A DNA stretch of 64,000 bases from DATARH01 sp963734125 (GTDB lineage Bacteria; Pseudomonadota; Alphaproteobacteria; ATCC43930; CGMCC-115725), in the NCBI GenBank assembly GCA_963734125.1, contig CAVTGB010000049.1, positions 1 through 64,000 on the forward strand, given 5' to 3'. The position numbers were made by a program, and so were the translations under genes. Each line of letters starts with the position of its first letter. The first letter of the stretch is position 1. A model generated the notes under the pieces. That model did no database searches. It was not told the origin of the DNA and saw only the letters and a list, made by a program, of their open reading frames with translations. This document shows positions 38,023 to 53,700 of this stretch, piece by piece.

Positions 38023-38465
38023 GCTTTGTTGCCGCGCGGGGTCGAAACTTCGACGGTATCGCCCTTGCCCTTGCCGATAAGGGCGCGCGCCAGGGGGGAA
38101 GTCACCGAGAGGCGGCCGTTTTTGATGTCGGCCTCGTCTTCGCCGACGATCCGGAAGGTCTGCTGCTCGTCGGTTTCCTCATCGGCCAGGGTGACGGTCG
38201 CGCCGAATTTGACTGCCGAGCCCGACAGCTTGGAAACGTCGATGACTTCGGCGCGCGCGATCTTGTCTTCGAGTTCGCCGAGGCGCCCCTCGATGAAGCT
38301 CTGCCGCTCGCGCGCGGCATGGTATTCGGCGTTCTCCGCGATATCCCCATGGGTGCGCGCCTCGGCGATGGCGCGGATGACCGCGTGACGGTCGATCGAT
38401 TTCAGACGCTTAAGCTCTTCCTGCAGCCTAGCGTAACCGTCCACGGTCATCGGGATCTTGTTCAT
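37992..38465 (-). CDS. greA: Transcription elongation factor GreA
   Basis: GreA rescues backtracked RNA polymerase by stimulating transcript cleavage. The 157-residue protein has the N-terminal coiled coil (MTVDGYARLQEELKRLK, REARTHGDIAENAEYH-like text, here IAEARTHGDIAENAEYH) with the acidic tip residues D and E, and the C-terminal FKBP-like domain (VTSPLARALIGKGKGDTVEV). It starts 36 bases after carB on the same strand. carA-carB-greA is a conserved alphaproteobacterial order and probably an operon. Its 3' end overlaps lrp by 31 bases. Confidence 0.97.
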   Translation of the reverse strand: MNKIPMTVDGYARLQEELKRLKSIDRHAVIRAIAEARTHGDIAENAEYHAARERQSFIEGRLGELEDKIARAEVIDVSKLSGSAVKFGATVTLADEETDEQQTFRIVGEDEADIKNGRLSVTSPLARALIGKGKGDTVEVSTPRGNKAYEIVTVAFG

Positions 38466-38501
38466 CAGACCGGTTTCGAGCCTTGTTAGCGCGACAGGCG
38501 T

Positions 38502-41765
<3,264 letters not shown>

Positions 41766-41790
41766 CGGCCTGATTGCGCCCATCCAATAT

Positions 41791-41920
41791 TGTCATCCCG
41801 GCGAACGCCGGGATCCATGGTGCGGCCAAGCTCCATCTTGAGCGGGAGCTGCGACACTGGTGCGCGTCGGGTAGAAACTTGCGAGCCGATAAATGGATCC
41901 CGGCCTTCGCCGGGATGACA
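41791..41920. repeat. Inverted pair of VIPAKAGIH-type dispersed repeats between carA and carB
   Basis: The 28-base arms, at about 41791-41818 (TGTCATCCCGGCGAACGCC...) and 41893-41920, are reverse complements with one mismatch. Each reads VIPAKAGIH in one frame, which marks a widespread proteobacterial intergenic repeat. The transcript would form a long hairpin between carA and carB. Confidence 0.8.
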
Positions 41921-41945
41921 AAAGAAGGCTGGCCTAGCGGCGGCG

Positions 41946-43124
41946 TCATTTCGAGCCCGCTTCCATCATCGCGACAAACCGCGCGAACAGGTGCTGGCTG
42001 TCCTGCGGGCCGGGGCTGGCTTCGGGGTGGTGCTGCACCGAAAAGACCGGCAACCCCGCGACCCGCAACCCCTCATTGGTCTTGTCGAAGAGCGAGAGAT
42101 GGGTCGCCTCGATCCCTTCCGGCAGACTTCCGGGATCGACGACAAAGCCGTGGTTCTGGCTGGTGATCTCGACTTTGCCGGTGGCTTCGTCACGGACCGG
42201 GTGATTGGCGCCGCGGTGCCCGCGCGCCATCTTGGCCGTCCGTCCGCCCAAGGCCAGCGCCAGCATCTGGTGCCCGAGGCAGATCCCGAAGATCGGCTTG
42301 CCCGTCCTGATCAATTCGCGCAGCACCGGCACCGCGTATTCGCCGGTCGCCGCCGGGTCGCCCGGCCCGTTCGACAAAAAGATCCCGTCGGGCTGGTGGC
42401 GCAGGATGTCCGCGCTCGAGGCTGTCGCCGGCACGATCGTGACGCGGCAGCAGTGCTCGGCCAGCATCCGTAGGATGTTGCGCTTGGCGCCGTAATCGAT
42501 TGCGACGACGTGAAAGCACGGCGCGTCCTGGCGGCCATAGCCGCCCTCGCGCCGCCACACGGTCTCCGTCCACTCATAGCTCTGGAGGCAGGTGACTTCG
42601 CGCGCGAGGTCCATTCCTTCGAGCCCCGGCCAAGCCGCCGCCTCCGCGCGCAGTTGGACGATGTCGAGCGCACCCTCGGGTGCATAGGCGATGACGCCAT
42701 TTGGCGCGCCGCGGTCGCGAATGAGCCGGGTCAATCGTCGCGTGTCGACACCGGAGAGCCCGACGATGCCGTGCGCCTTGAGCCAGGAATCGAGCGATTG
42801 CTCGGCGCGATAATTAGAGGGCGCGGTCGGCGCGGTGCGCACCACGAGGCCGCGCGCCGCCGGCGTCGTCGTCTCGATGTCCTCAGGGTTGGCGCCGACA
42901 TTGCCGATATGCGGAAAGGTGAAATTTATGATCTGCCCGGCATAGGACGGGTCGGTCAAAATCTCCTGGTACCCGGTGATCGACGTGTTGAAGCAGACTT
43001 CGCCGACCGCTTGTCCCGCCGCCCCGATGCCCTGCCCCCAGAAAACCGTGCCATCCGCCAAAACCAGGGCCGCATTGCAGTCAGGCGGTCGCGGCGCGGT
43101 GGAGGCCGCGGTCGGTTCGTCCAT
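41946..43124 (-). CDS. carA: Carbamoyl-phosphate synthase small subunit
   Basis: CarA hydrolyses glutamine and tunnels ammonia to CarB. The 392-residue protein has the N-terminal CPSase domain (ALVLADGTVFWGQGIGA, FNTSITGYQEILTDPSYAGQ) and the class I glutaminase domain with the nucleophile elbow FGICLGHQMLALALGG and the catalytic His/Glu in VQHHPEASPGPQD. The start at 43124 fits the family; the longer open frame upstream does not. It is divergent from yqeY, and carB follows downstream. Confidence 0.96.
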   Translation of the reverse strand: MDEPTAASTAPRPPDCNAALVLADGTVFWGQGIGAAGQAVGEVCFNTSITGYQEILTDPSYAGQIINFTFPHIGNVGANPEDIETTTPAARGLVVRTAPTAPSNYRAEQSLDSWLKAHGIVGLSGVDTRRLTRLIRDRGAPNGVIAYAPEGALDIVQLRAEAAAWPGLEGMDLAREVTCLQSYEWTETVWRREGGYGRQDAPCFHVVAIDYGAKRNILRMLAEHCCRVTIVPATASSADILRHQPDGIFLSNGPGDPAATGEYAVPVLRELIRTGKPIFGICLGHQMLALALGGRTAKMARGHRGANHPVRDEATGKVEITSQNHGFVVDPGSLPEGIEATHLSLFDKTNEGLRVAGLPVFSVQHHPEASPGPQDSQHLFARFVAMMEAGSK

Positions 43125-43295
43125 CGAAGCTGTGTCCCAGAGGCGTTGATCGAAGATACGCTCTGCCGCGGTTTTGTCAACCCACCCGCGATAGAAATTC
43201 GCGCTTTTCCAAAGACTTAGAAATATCCCTGCGAAATTGCCGTGGCGCCTTAAAGAGCGTAGGCTCTGGAGGAAGCGGCGATCCGGGGGCGGGGA

Positions 43296-43751
43296 ATGCT
43301 GCGGGACGCGTTTACCGAACGGCTGAAAGCGGCGATGCGGGCCAGGGATACCCGCACGCTCTCGACGGTGCGCCTTGTCATCGCCGGCGTCAAAGAGCGC
43401 GACGTCGCCGCGCGCGGCGCCGGCAACCCCTCGGGCATCGCCGATCCGGAGATCCTGCGCATGCTGCAGGGCATGGTGAAGCAGCGCCGCGAATCGATCG
43501 CGCTCTACCGCCAGGGCAACCGCCCCGAACTGGCGCAGCAGGAAGAGGAGGAGATCGCGATCATCGAAAGCTTTCTGCCGCGCCAGATGAGCGATGATGA
43601 GATCGTCGCCGCGGCGACCGCCGCGATCGCCGAGACCGCGGCCGCCGGACCAAAGGATATGGGAAGGGTGATGGCGGCCTTGCGCGAGCGCCATGCTGGC
43701 GTCATGGACATGGCCAAGGCCGGCGCGGCGGTAAAGCGGCTGCTGGGATGA
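43296..43751 (+). CDS. GatB/YqeY domain-containing protein
   Basis: A 151-residue helical protein of the YqeY family, related to the C-terminal tail domain of GatB/GatE that contacts tRNA. Motifs: TLSTVRLVIAGVKERDVAAR, MVKQRRESIALYRQGNRPEL, IESFLPRQMSDDEI and the end PKDMGRVMAALRERHAG. GGGGA precedes the ATG. It lies divergent from carA and before dnaG, its usual place in alphaproteobacteria. A role in tRNA-linked metabolism is assumed but not proven for the family. Confidence 0.92.
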   Translation: MLRDAFTERLKAAMRARDTRTLSTVRLVIAGVKERDVAARGAGNPSGIADPEILRMLQGMVKQRRESIALYRQGNRPELAQQEEEEIAIIESFLPRQMSDDEIVAAATAAIAETAAAGPKDMGRVMAALRERHAGVMDMAKAGAAVKRLLG

Positions 43752-43779
43752 GCGCCCCAAGATATAGCAACTACGCCTT

Positions 43780-43865
43780 GGCCGGGCTTGACCCGGCCAT
43801 CCACGTCTTCTTTTGCTTGGGGATCGCCGGCCGGGAAGACGTAGATGCCCGGGTCAAGCCCAGGC
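43780..43865. repeat. Inverted GGGCTTGACCCGG-type dispersed repeat
   Basis: Arms of about 31 bases (43780-43810 and 43835-43865) are imperfect reverse complements centred on GGGCTTGACCCGG and its complement. A half-copy lies at 32323-32346. The element sits between yqeY and dnaG and may act as a terminator or a REP-like site. Confidence 0.75.
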
Positions 43866-43882
43866 AGGGGGATTAACGGGCG

Positions 43883-45724
43883 ATGGCCTTCCCGCCCGGC
43901 TTTCTCGACGAGTTGCGCGGCCGGATTTCGCTCGGCGATCTGGTCGGGCGCCGCGTCCGGTTGACCCGGCGCGGCCGCGAGCAGGGCGGGCTCTGTCCGT
44001 TCCACAACGAGAAGACGCCGTCCTTCTATGTCGTCGAGGACAAGGGGTTCTTTCATTGCTTTGGCTGCGGCGCGCATGGCGACGCGATCGGGTTCCTGAT
44101 GCGCGCCGACCATCTCGACTTCATCGAGGCGGTCGAGCGGCTGGCGGGCGAAGCCGGCCTCGCGGTACCCCAGCAGACTCCGCAGGAGCGCGAACGGGCG
44201 CAGCGCCAGAAGACGCTCTTGGAGGCGCTCGCCGCCGCCGCCAGTTTTTACGAGGCGCAGCTATGGGCGCCGGGAAACTCCGCTGGCGGCGCCCGCGCCC
44301 GCGGGTATCTGACGGCGCGCGGCCCCGACGACGAGACGATCCGGCGCTTCCGCCTCGGCTGGGCTAGCGACGACCGCCACGCGCTTACCCGCGCCCTCAC
44401 ACCCGAATTTCCCGAGGCCCTGTTGCGCGAGGCCGGGCTCCTGCGCATCCCCGAAGATGGCGGTGCCGCCTATGATTATTTCCGGGCCCGGGTGATGTTT
44501 CCGATCGGCGACCGCGCCGGACGGGTGATCGCCTTCGGCGGCCGCACCATTGGCGACGGCCAGCCGAAATACCTCAATTCGCCCGATACCCCGATCTTCG
44601 AGAAGGGCCGGGTGCTCTATGCCTGGGCGGCGGCCCGCGCCGCTCTTGCCCGGGAACCCGAGGGCGCAGCGGCGGTGATCGTCGTCGAGGGCTATATGGA
44701 CGTGATCGCGCTGCACCGCGCCGGGTTCGCCACTGCTGTTGCGCCGCTCGGCACCGCCTTGACCGAGACGCAGCTCGCCGAATTGTGGCGCCTCTCGCCG
44801 GAGCCGGTCTTGTGCTTCGACGGCGACACCGCGGGACAGGGCGCCGCGCAGCGTGCGCTCTTGCGGGCGCTCCCGCTTCTCCAGCCGGGGAGGAGCCTGC
44901 GTTTTGTCACGCTGCCCGCGGGCGAAGATCCCGATTCACTGATCCGCAACGCCGGCCGATCCAGTTTTGCCGAGATATTGGCGGCGGCACGAGCGCTCTC
45001 CGAGGTGCTGTGGCAGGCCGAGCTGACGGCCCGCCCGATCGACACGCCGGAGCGGCGCGCCGATCTCGAGCGCCGGCTGATGGCGCATGCCGACCTCATC
45101 GCGGATCGTTCGGTACAGGCCGAATACCGGCGATTTTTCCGCGAGCGTCTGTTCCAGCTCGGCCGGATGTCGCGCCCCTCTGCGGGCTTCATCCGGGGAG
45201 TTCGGCGTGCCGGCGCTCCCCTGCCCGGCCTCGCGCGCGAGGGGCCGCCGCCACCGCCGCCGGGGTCGCCGGGACGGCGCAATCGCGAGGTTTTTCTCGG
45301 GGTTTTCGTCCGTTGGCCCGCCCTCATCGAGGAGTGGATCGAGGAGATTGCCGCGATCGATGTACCCGAGGCGGAGCTTGACAGCCTCCGGCGCGCGATT
45401 CTAGAGATCGCCCACGCATATCCGGGGCTTGACGCCGGCGCGCTGCAACAACACTTAGCCAATTGCGGCCACGCAGAAATTCTCGGCGCTTTATCGGTCA
45501 CCGTCACGAGACACGCAGGATTTGCCGCACGCGGAGGAGACGATCCTGAGGTGATTAGGTCTGGCCTAACCGAGACGCTCCAGCTGCTGCGGGCTCGGCA
45601 CCCAAGCGACCGGGATCTGGCGACCCGCGCCTTTGCGGCGGATGCCTCGGACGAGAACTGGCAGCGACTGAAGGCGCTGAAGGATCGCGAGGCCCTGGAT
45701 GGCCCGGTTGGCGGATTTGAATAG
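43883..45724 (+). CDS. dnaG: DNA primase DnaG
   Basis: DnaG makes RNA primers for replication. The 613-residue protein has the CHC2 zinc finger (Cys38, His41, Cys59, Cys62 in LCPFHNEK and HCFGCGAHG), the catalytic N-terminal subdomain and the Toprim core (VIVVEGYMDVIAL, then CFDGDTAGQ), followed by a DnaB-binding helical C-terminal part. A proline-rich linker (GPPPPPPGSPG) lies near residue 455. It is followed 60 bases later by rpoD, so the classic dnaG-rpoD pairing of the macromolecular-synthesis operon is kept. Confidence 0.96.
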   Translation: MAFPPGFLDELRGRISLGDLVGRRVRLTRRGREQGGLCPFHNEKTPSFYVVEDKGFFHCFGCGAHGDAIGFLMRADHLDFIEAVERLAGEAGLAVPQQTPQERERAQRQKTLLEALAAAASFYEAQLWAPGNSAGGARARGYLTARGPDDETIRRFRLGWASDDRHALTRALTPEFPEALLREAGLLRIPEDGGAAYDYFRARVMFPIGDRAGRVIAFGGRTIGDGQPKYLNSPDTPIFEKGRVLYAWAAARAALAREPEGAAAVIVVEGYMDVIALHRAGFATAVAPLGTALTETQLAELWRLSPEPVLCFDGDTAGQGAAQRALLRALPLLQPGRSLRFVTLPAGEDPDSLIRNAGRSSFAEILAAARALSEVLWQAELTARPIDTPERRADLERRLMAHADLIADRSVQAEYRRFFRERLFQLGRMSRPSAGFIRGVRRAGAPLPGLAREGPPPPPPGSPGRRNREVFLGVFVRWPALIEEWIEEIAAIDVPEAELDSLRRAILEIAHAYPGLDAGALQQHLANCGHAEILGALSVTVTRHAGFAARGGDDPEVIRSGLTETLQLLRARHPSDRDLATRAFAADASDENWQRLKALKDREALDGPVGGFE

Positions 45725-45784
45725 TAGACCAGCGACGGCTTCGTGGCGGGGCGTAACCCTCTTGGTTCATTAAGGGAATACGGT

Positions 45785-47765
<1,981 letters not shown>

Positions 47766-47885
47766 GCGGCGGTTTCGTCTAAGATTTGGGCGCCCCAGCG
47801 AAGGCAGTATCCCATAGTCCCGCTGTTAAAGCGGTGACGGACTGGATCCCGGCCGGCGCCGCGATCGACCAAAGCGAAACCCGGC

Positions 47886-47962
47886 GGGCCCGTAGTTCAG
47901 CTGGTTAGAACGCGCCGCTCATAACGGCGTTGTCGCAGGTTCGAGTCCTGCCGGGCCTACCA
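47886..47962 (+). tRNA. tRNA with CAU anticodon (tRNA-Met elongator or tRNA-Ile2)
   Basis: A 77-base cloverleaf: acceptor GGGCCCG pairs with CGGGCCT (a G-U at position 1), D stem GTTC/GAAC, anticodon stem CGCCG/CGGCG with loop CTCATAA, T stem GCAGG/CCTGC with loop TTCGAGT, discriminator A and an encoded CCA. The anticodon is CAT. It is not an initiator (the acceptor is fully paired). Whether it is tRNA-Met or the lysidine-modified tRNA-Ile cannot be settled by eye. Confidence 0.93.
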
Positions 47963-48013
47963 CCTTTTACAATGACTTGTGGGAATGACGCGAACCGGGC
48001 GAGCCGCGTTGCG

Positions 48014-49651
48014 TCAGGCATCCTCAACGATCATCGCGGCGGCCTTCTCACCGATCATGATCGTCGGCGCGTGGGTGCATGCGTTAAGCGCGGTCGGCAT
48101 GATCGAGGCGTCGGCGACCCGCAGCCCTTCTATCCCGTTGACCCGCAACCGCGGATCGACGATTGCGGCCGGATCGCCGCCCATCCGGCATGTCCCGCTC
48201 GGATGGAAGTAGGTTCCGGCGCGCGCCCGAATGTCCGCTTCGATCGCGGATTGGTCATTGGGAATCGCGCCCGGGGCAAGCTCGGCCTCGATCAGGTCGC
48301 GAACCGGCGCCTCGCGCATGATCTCGCGCATCCGGCGCACCGAGCGCGCCAGCGCGTGCAAATCGCTAGCTTCGGAAAAATATTCCGGAAAAATCCGCGG
48401 ATGCGCCCGCGGATCGGTGCTGCGCAAGAGGATATGGCCGCGGCTGAGCGGGCGTCCGGAGCCGACGAGGACGGTGAAGCCGTGGCGCTTGGGAAAGAGA
48501 TCGGAGAAGCGAAACCCGACGCCGCGGCGGCTGACGAGCGCCGGGATCATCACGACGATCGTGTCGGAAACCGCCAGCGCCGGATCGCTGCGCATATAGC
48601 CACCGGTCGCGACATAGCTCTCGCCAAGTGAGCCACCGCCGGTCAGCAGATAGCGCAGCCCGACCCCGATCGCCGCCCTGGGGTTCAGGTATTTGTACGC
48701 CGTCACCGGCTGCGAACAGGCGTAACTCAGAGCGTAGGAGGGATGGTTCTGCAGGTTGCGGCCGACTTCGGGTGCATCGTGCACGACCGGAATACCGAGG
48801 CTGGAGAGATGATCGGCGGGCCCGATCCCGGACAGCATCAAGAGTTGGGGCGAGTTGACGGTGCCACCGCAAAGGATGACCTCGCGCTCCGCCCATACGG
48901 TTTCGCGAAGCCCACCTCGCAGGACCTCGACCCCGCGTGCCCGCCCGTTTTCGACGACGATCCGCGCCGCAATCGCCTCCGACAGCAATTCAAGGTTGCC
49001 CCGCCGTCGCGACGGCTGCACGTAACCCAATGCGGTGCTGGCTCGGCGCCCGTTGGCGATATTGGTATCGATCCGGCCAAAGCCCTCGACCACATCAGCG
49101 TTGAGGTCGTCAACGACCGGGAACCCGGCCGCGCCGGCGGCGGCGAGGAAGGCGTCACAGATCGGCAGATCGAGCCGTGACGGCTTTACCCCTATCGGCC
49201 CCTTGTCGCCATGCCACTCGGTGGCGCCGCGCGTGTTGGTCTCGGCATTCTTGAAATAGGGCAGCACCTGGTCGAACGACCACCCCTGACAGCCGCGCTG
49301 CGCCCATTGATCGTATTCGAGCGAGTGGCCGCGCAGGTACAGCATGCCGTTGATGCTGCTCGAGCCGCCGAGGATGCGCCCCTGAAACCACCGCAGCTTG
49401 CGCCCGTTGAGCGCCGGTACCGGCTCGGTTTCGAAGTTCCAGTTGTGTCGCGCGATGGTGCTGGCGATGAACGCGGTGCCCGGAACCCTGGTCGTCAGCC
49501 CGAGCCGTTCGCCGCCAGCCTCGATGAGCGCAATCCGGGCCTCCGGCATCCGTTCGGACAGCCGCCCGGCAATGACACAGCCGGCCGCGCCCGCACCGAT
49601 CACGACATAATCCGGGCGCGGTGTCGCCGCCGAGCGTGTTCGGAATGGCAA
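48014..49651 (-). CDS. GMC family oxidoreductase (choline dehydrogenase-like)
   Basis: An FAD-dependent alcohol oxidoreductase. The Rossmann motif DYVVIGAGAAGCVIAGRL lies near the N-terminus, followed by the GMC signatures GRILGGSSSINGMLYLRG and CGGTVNSPQLLMLSGIGP and the catalytic His of the C-terminal YFHPSGTCRMG; the other, Asn/His, pair is in ALNACTHAPTIMIGEKAA. A TTG at 49651 with AAGGAG 8 nt upstream gives 545 residues; ATG 49729 adds a charged tail without a ribosome site. It is intact next to several broken catabolic genes. The substrate may be choline, an alcohol or a sugar derivative. Confidence 0.9.
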   Translation of the reverse strand: MPFRTRSAATPRPDYVVIGAGAAGCVIAGRLSERMPEARIALIEAGGERLGLTTRVPGTAFIASTIARHNWNFETEPVPALNGRKLRWFQGRILGGSSSINGMLYLRGHSLEYDQWAQRGCQGWSFDQVLPYFKNAETNTRGATEWHGDKGPIGVKPSRLDLPICDAFLAAAGAAGFPVVDDLNADVVEGFGRIDTNIANGRRASTALGYVQPSRRRGNLELLSEAIAARIVVENGRARGVEVLRGGLRETVWAEREVILCGGTVNSPQLLMLSGIGPADHLSSLGIPVVHDAPEVGRNLQNHPSYALSYACSQPVTAYKYLNPRAAIGVGLRYLLTGGGSLGESYVATGGYMRSDPALAVSDTIVVMIPALVSRRGVGFRFSDLFPKRHGFTVLVGSGRPLSRGHILLRSTDPRAHPRIFPEYFSEASDLHALARSVRRMREIMREAPVRDLIEAELAPGAIPNDQSAIEADIRARAGTYFHPSGTCRMGGDPAAIVDPRLRVNGIEGLRVADASIMPTALNACTHAPTIMIGEKAAAMIVEDA

Positions 49652-49906
49652 AACTCGGGCTCCTTCGCGGAAGATCAGCCGTCGCTTCGGACAGCGCCAC
49701 GATATGCCCCGCGGCGGGAGCGGTGGCAAGTGAGGCGGCGCCCAACGGAACCACCGGCCGAAATCGACCCGCGTCGACCGCGCCGGTTGGCTACGTCTCG
49801 AAGGCGCTGCGCCCGGTTCACTCGCCGAATTTGAATCTCGATGCGATTTGCTGCATGACCTGCGCCAGTTAAAAACCGAATAACCACCTGGTCAAGGAGA
49901 CGCCCG

Positions 49907-50732
49907 ATGACGCCGACCCAATCGGATAAGGCAAAGCAGTTCCGCGCGCTGCACGAAGCGCCGGGCACATTCGTCGTCGCCAATGTCTGGGATGGCGGCT
50001 CGGCACGAATGATGGCCGGGCTCGGCTTTGCCGCATTGGCGACTTCGAGCGGAGCCTCGGCGGGCTTACTCGGCCGGCGCGATGGCCGGGTGACCCGCGA
50101 CGAGGCGATGGCCCAGGCGCGGGTGATCTGCGAGGCGACCGACCTCCCGGTCTCCGCTGACCTGGAAAAGGGCTTCGGCGACGCGCCGGCGATTGTGGCG
50201 GAGACGATCGGACTGGCGGCGGAGGCAGGGCTCGTCGGCTGCTCGATCGAGGATGCGAGCGGCAACCCGGCCGCACCGATCTATGAGTTCGACCACGCGG
50301 TAGAGCGGATCAGGGCTGCCGCGGCGGCGGCGCGGGCGTTGCCGTTCCCCTTTACGCTGACCGGGCGTACCGAGAATTTCTTGCGCGGGCGGCCCGATCT
50401 GGACGACACGATCAAGCGGCTGAAAGCCTACGAGGCGGCCGGGAGCCGACGCGCTGATGGCGCCGGGCCTGCCGGATCTGGAAGCGGTGCGCGCGGTGTG
50501 CGCGGCGGTGGGTCGGCCGTTCAACTTCATGGTCGGGATCAAGGGAAAGTCGTTCACCGTCGCGGCGCTCGCGGCGGCTGGCGTCAAGCGCATCAGTCTC
50601 GCGACTTCGCTCTATCGCGCGGCAATGACGGGGCTTCTGAACGCGGCCAAGGAAGTGCGCGAGCACGGCACGTTCGGCTATATCGACACCTCGCTCGCCG
50701 CCCCCGACATGAACGCGTTTCTCCGCGAATAG
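49907..50732 (+). pseudogene. Isocitrate lyase/PEP mutase family enzyme, single frameshift
   Basis: ATG 49907 follows GGAGAC. The first frame has LHEAPGTFVVANVWDGGSARM, LATSSGASAG and the metal/substrate motif LPVSADLEKGFGD, then VGCSIEDASG. An extra base near 50442 shifts the rest, which reads APGLPDLEAVRAVCAAVG, FNFMVGIKGK and the C-terminal FGYIDTSLAAPDMN. The combined 274 residues match the ICL/PEPM family (oxaloacetate decarboxylase or carboxyphosphonoenolpyruvate-mutase-like). The lone shift may be a sequence error. Confidence 0.85.
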
Positions 50733-50760
50733 CGGCGATCGAACTTCGTTTGGAGCGGTG

Positions 50761-53700
50761 ATGACAATGCCCAGCGCGGCAAGCCGGCCCGGTTGGCAGT
50801 TCTGGATCGATCGCGGCGGCACCTTCACCGATATCGTCGCGCGCGATCCCGACGGCCGGCTCTCCACCCACAAGCTGCTAGCCGAAAACCCCGGCCGCTA
50901 CCGGGACGCCGCGATCGCCGGCATCAAGACATGTGCTCGGGCTTCCGCTCGACGCGCCGATCCCGCTCGGGCCTGGTCGAGGCGGTCAAGATGGGCACCA
51001 CCGTCGCCACCAACGCGCTGCTGGAGCGCAAGGGCGAGCGCACCCTGCTGGTGGTCAATCGCGGCTTCGCCGACGCGCTGCGCATCGGCAACCAGGCCCG
51101 GCCGCGCCTGTTCGACCTCGATATTCGCCTACCCGGAATGCTCTACGAGCGAGTCGTCGAGATCGCCGGCCGCGTCGGCGTCGATGGCGCCGAGATCGAG
51201 GCGCTCGACGAAGCGCGCCGCCCGGCGCGTTCGCCGAGGCGCGCGCGGCGGGCATCAGCGCCTGCGCCATCGTGCTGATGCACGCGTGGAAGTATCCCGA
51301 GCACGAGCAGCGCCTGGCGGACCTGGCGCGCGCAGGCCGGGTTCACCCAGGTCTCCGCGAGCCACGCGGTCAGCCCGCTGCTGCGCCTGGTGCCGCGCGG
51401 CGACACGACGGTGGTGGACGCCTACCTGTCGCCGATCCTGCGCCGCTACGTCGATCAGGTCGCGGCCGAACTGGCGGGCGTGCGGCTGTATTTCATGCAG
51501 TCGAACGGCGGGCTGGCCGACGCGCCCGGCTTCCAGGGCAAGGACGCGATCCTGTCCGGGCCGGCCGGCGGCATCGTCGGCGCGGCGCGCACCGCGGCGA
51601 TGGCCGGGCTGGACCACATCATCGGCTTCGACATGGGCGGCACCTCGACCGACGTCGCGCTGTACGCCGGCGGGTTCGAGCGCGCCTTCGAGACCGCGGT
51701 GGCCGGCGTGCGGATGCGCGCGCCGATGATGGCGATCAACACGGTGGCGGCCGGCGGCGGCTCGATCCTGCATTTCGACGGCGCGCGCTTCCGCGTCGGC
51801 CCGGATTCCGCCGGCGCCGATCCCGGGGCCGGCCTGCTACCGCCGCGGCGGCCCGCTGACGGTGACCGACGCCAATGTCTGCGTCGGCAAGATCCAGCCG
51901 GCGCATTTCCCGGCGATCTTCGGCCCGAACGGCGGACCAGCCGCTCGATGCGGCGATGGTGCGCGGCGAAATTTGCCGCGCTTGGCCGAGGAGATCGCGC
52001 GCGCCACCGGCGAGGCGCGCGACACCGCAGCAGGTGGCCGAAGGCTTCCTGCGCATCGCGGTCGCCAACATGGCGAACGCGATCAAGCAGGTCTCGGTGC
52101 AGAAGGGCCACGACGCCACCGCGCTTCGCGCTGCAATGCTTCGGCGGCGCCGGCGGCCAGCACGCCTGCCTGGTCGCCGACGCACTCGGCATGGAGACGG
52201 TGTTCATCCATCCCTACGCCGGCGTGCTGTCGGCCTACGGCATGGGGCTCGCCGACCAGACGGTGATGCGCGAGCAGGCGGTCGAAGTGCCGCTCGAGCG
52301 CCGATCGCGATGGCCGAGCTGGACGGCGCTGGCCGACCGGCTGACGCGGCGAGGCGACGCGAGCGCTGGCAGCGCAGGGCGCCGAGCCCAGCGCGGATCG
52401 ACGGTCGCCCGCTCGCTGCATCTGCGCTACGCCGGCACCGAGGCGGCGCTGATCGTGGACTATGGCGCGCCCGATCGGATCGTGCCGGAGTTCACCGCCG
52501 CGCACCGCGCCCGCTTCGGCTTCGCCACGCCCGAGCGCCCGATGGTGGTCGAGGCGGTGGCGGTCGAGGCGACGCTGGCCGGCGAGAGCGGTGCGAGGAA
52601 ACCCGGGTCCCGCCGCGCGAGGGCGACGGGCCCGAAGCCGATCGACCGGGTCCGCATGTTGACCGGCGGCGCCGAGCAAGCGGCGCCGGTGTTCGATCGC
52701 ACGCGATCTGCTGGCCGGCGACCGCATCGCCGGACCGGCGCTGATCCGCGAGGCCAACGCCACCACGGTCGTCGAGCCCGGCTGGAGCGCCGAGATCACG
52801 CGACTCGATCACATGACTGCTGCGGCGCACGGAGCCGCCGTCCGCGCGCGTGGCGGCGGCCGGCGCGAAGCCCGATCCCGGTGCTGCTGGAACTGTTCAA
52901 CAACCTGTTCATGAACGTCGCCGAACAGACCGGCGCGGTGCTGCAGAACACCTCGATGAGCGTGAACATCAAGGAGCGGCTGGATTTCTCCTGCGCGATC
53001 TTCGATCGCCGAGGGCTGGCTGGTCGCCAACGCGCCGCACGTCCCGGTGCATCTGGGCGCCATGGGCGAGAGCGTGCGCACCGTGCTGCGGCTGCGGCGA
53101 AGGACGCTGAAGCCCGGCGACGTCGTCGCGCTGAACAACCCCTATCAACGGCGGCACGCATCTGCCCGACGTTACGGTGATCACGCCGGTGTTCGACGCG
53201 GCGGGGCGGGACATCCTGTTCTTCGTCGGCAGCCGCGGGCACCACGCCGATATCGGCGGCATCACGCCCGGGCTCGACGCCGCCCGGCTCGCGCACGCTG
53301 GAAGAGGAAGGCGTCGTCATCGACGATTTCCTGCTGGTCGACGGCGGGCATTTCCGCGAAGCCGAGTTCCGCGCGCTGCTGGCCTCGGCGCGAAATATCC
53401 GGCGCGCAGCCCGGACGTGAACGTCGCCGACATCAAGGCGCAGGTCGCGGCCAACGAGAAGGGCGTGCAGGAGCTGCGCGGCGTGGTCGCGCAGTTCGGC
53501 TGGACGTCGGTGCGCGCCTATATGCGCCACGTCATGGACAATGCCGAGGAAAGCGTCCGCCGGGTGATCGACCGCATCGGCGACGGCGCCTTCGACTACA
53601 CGATGGACAACGGCTCGCCGCTGCGGGTCGCGATCAGCGTCGATCGCGCAGACGCGCAGCGCGATCGTCGACTTCACCGGCACCGGCGCAGCAGCACGAC

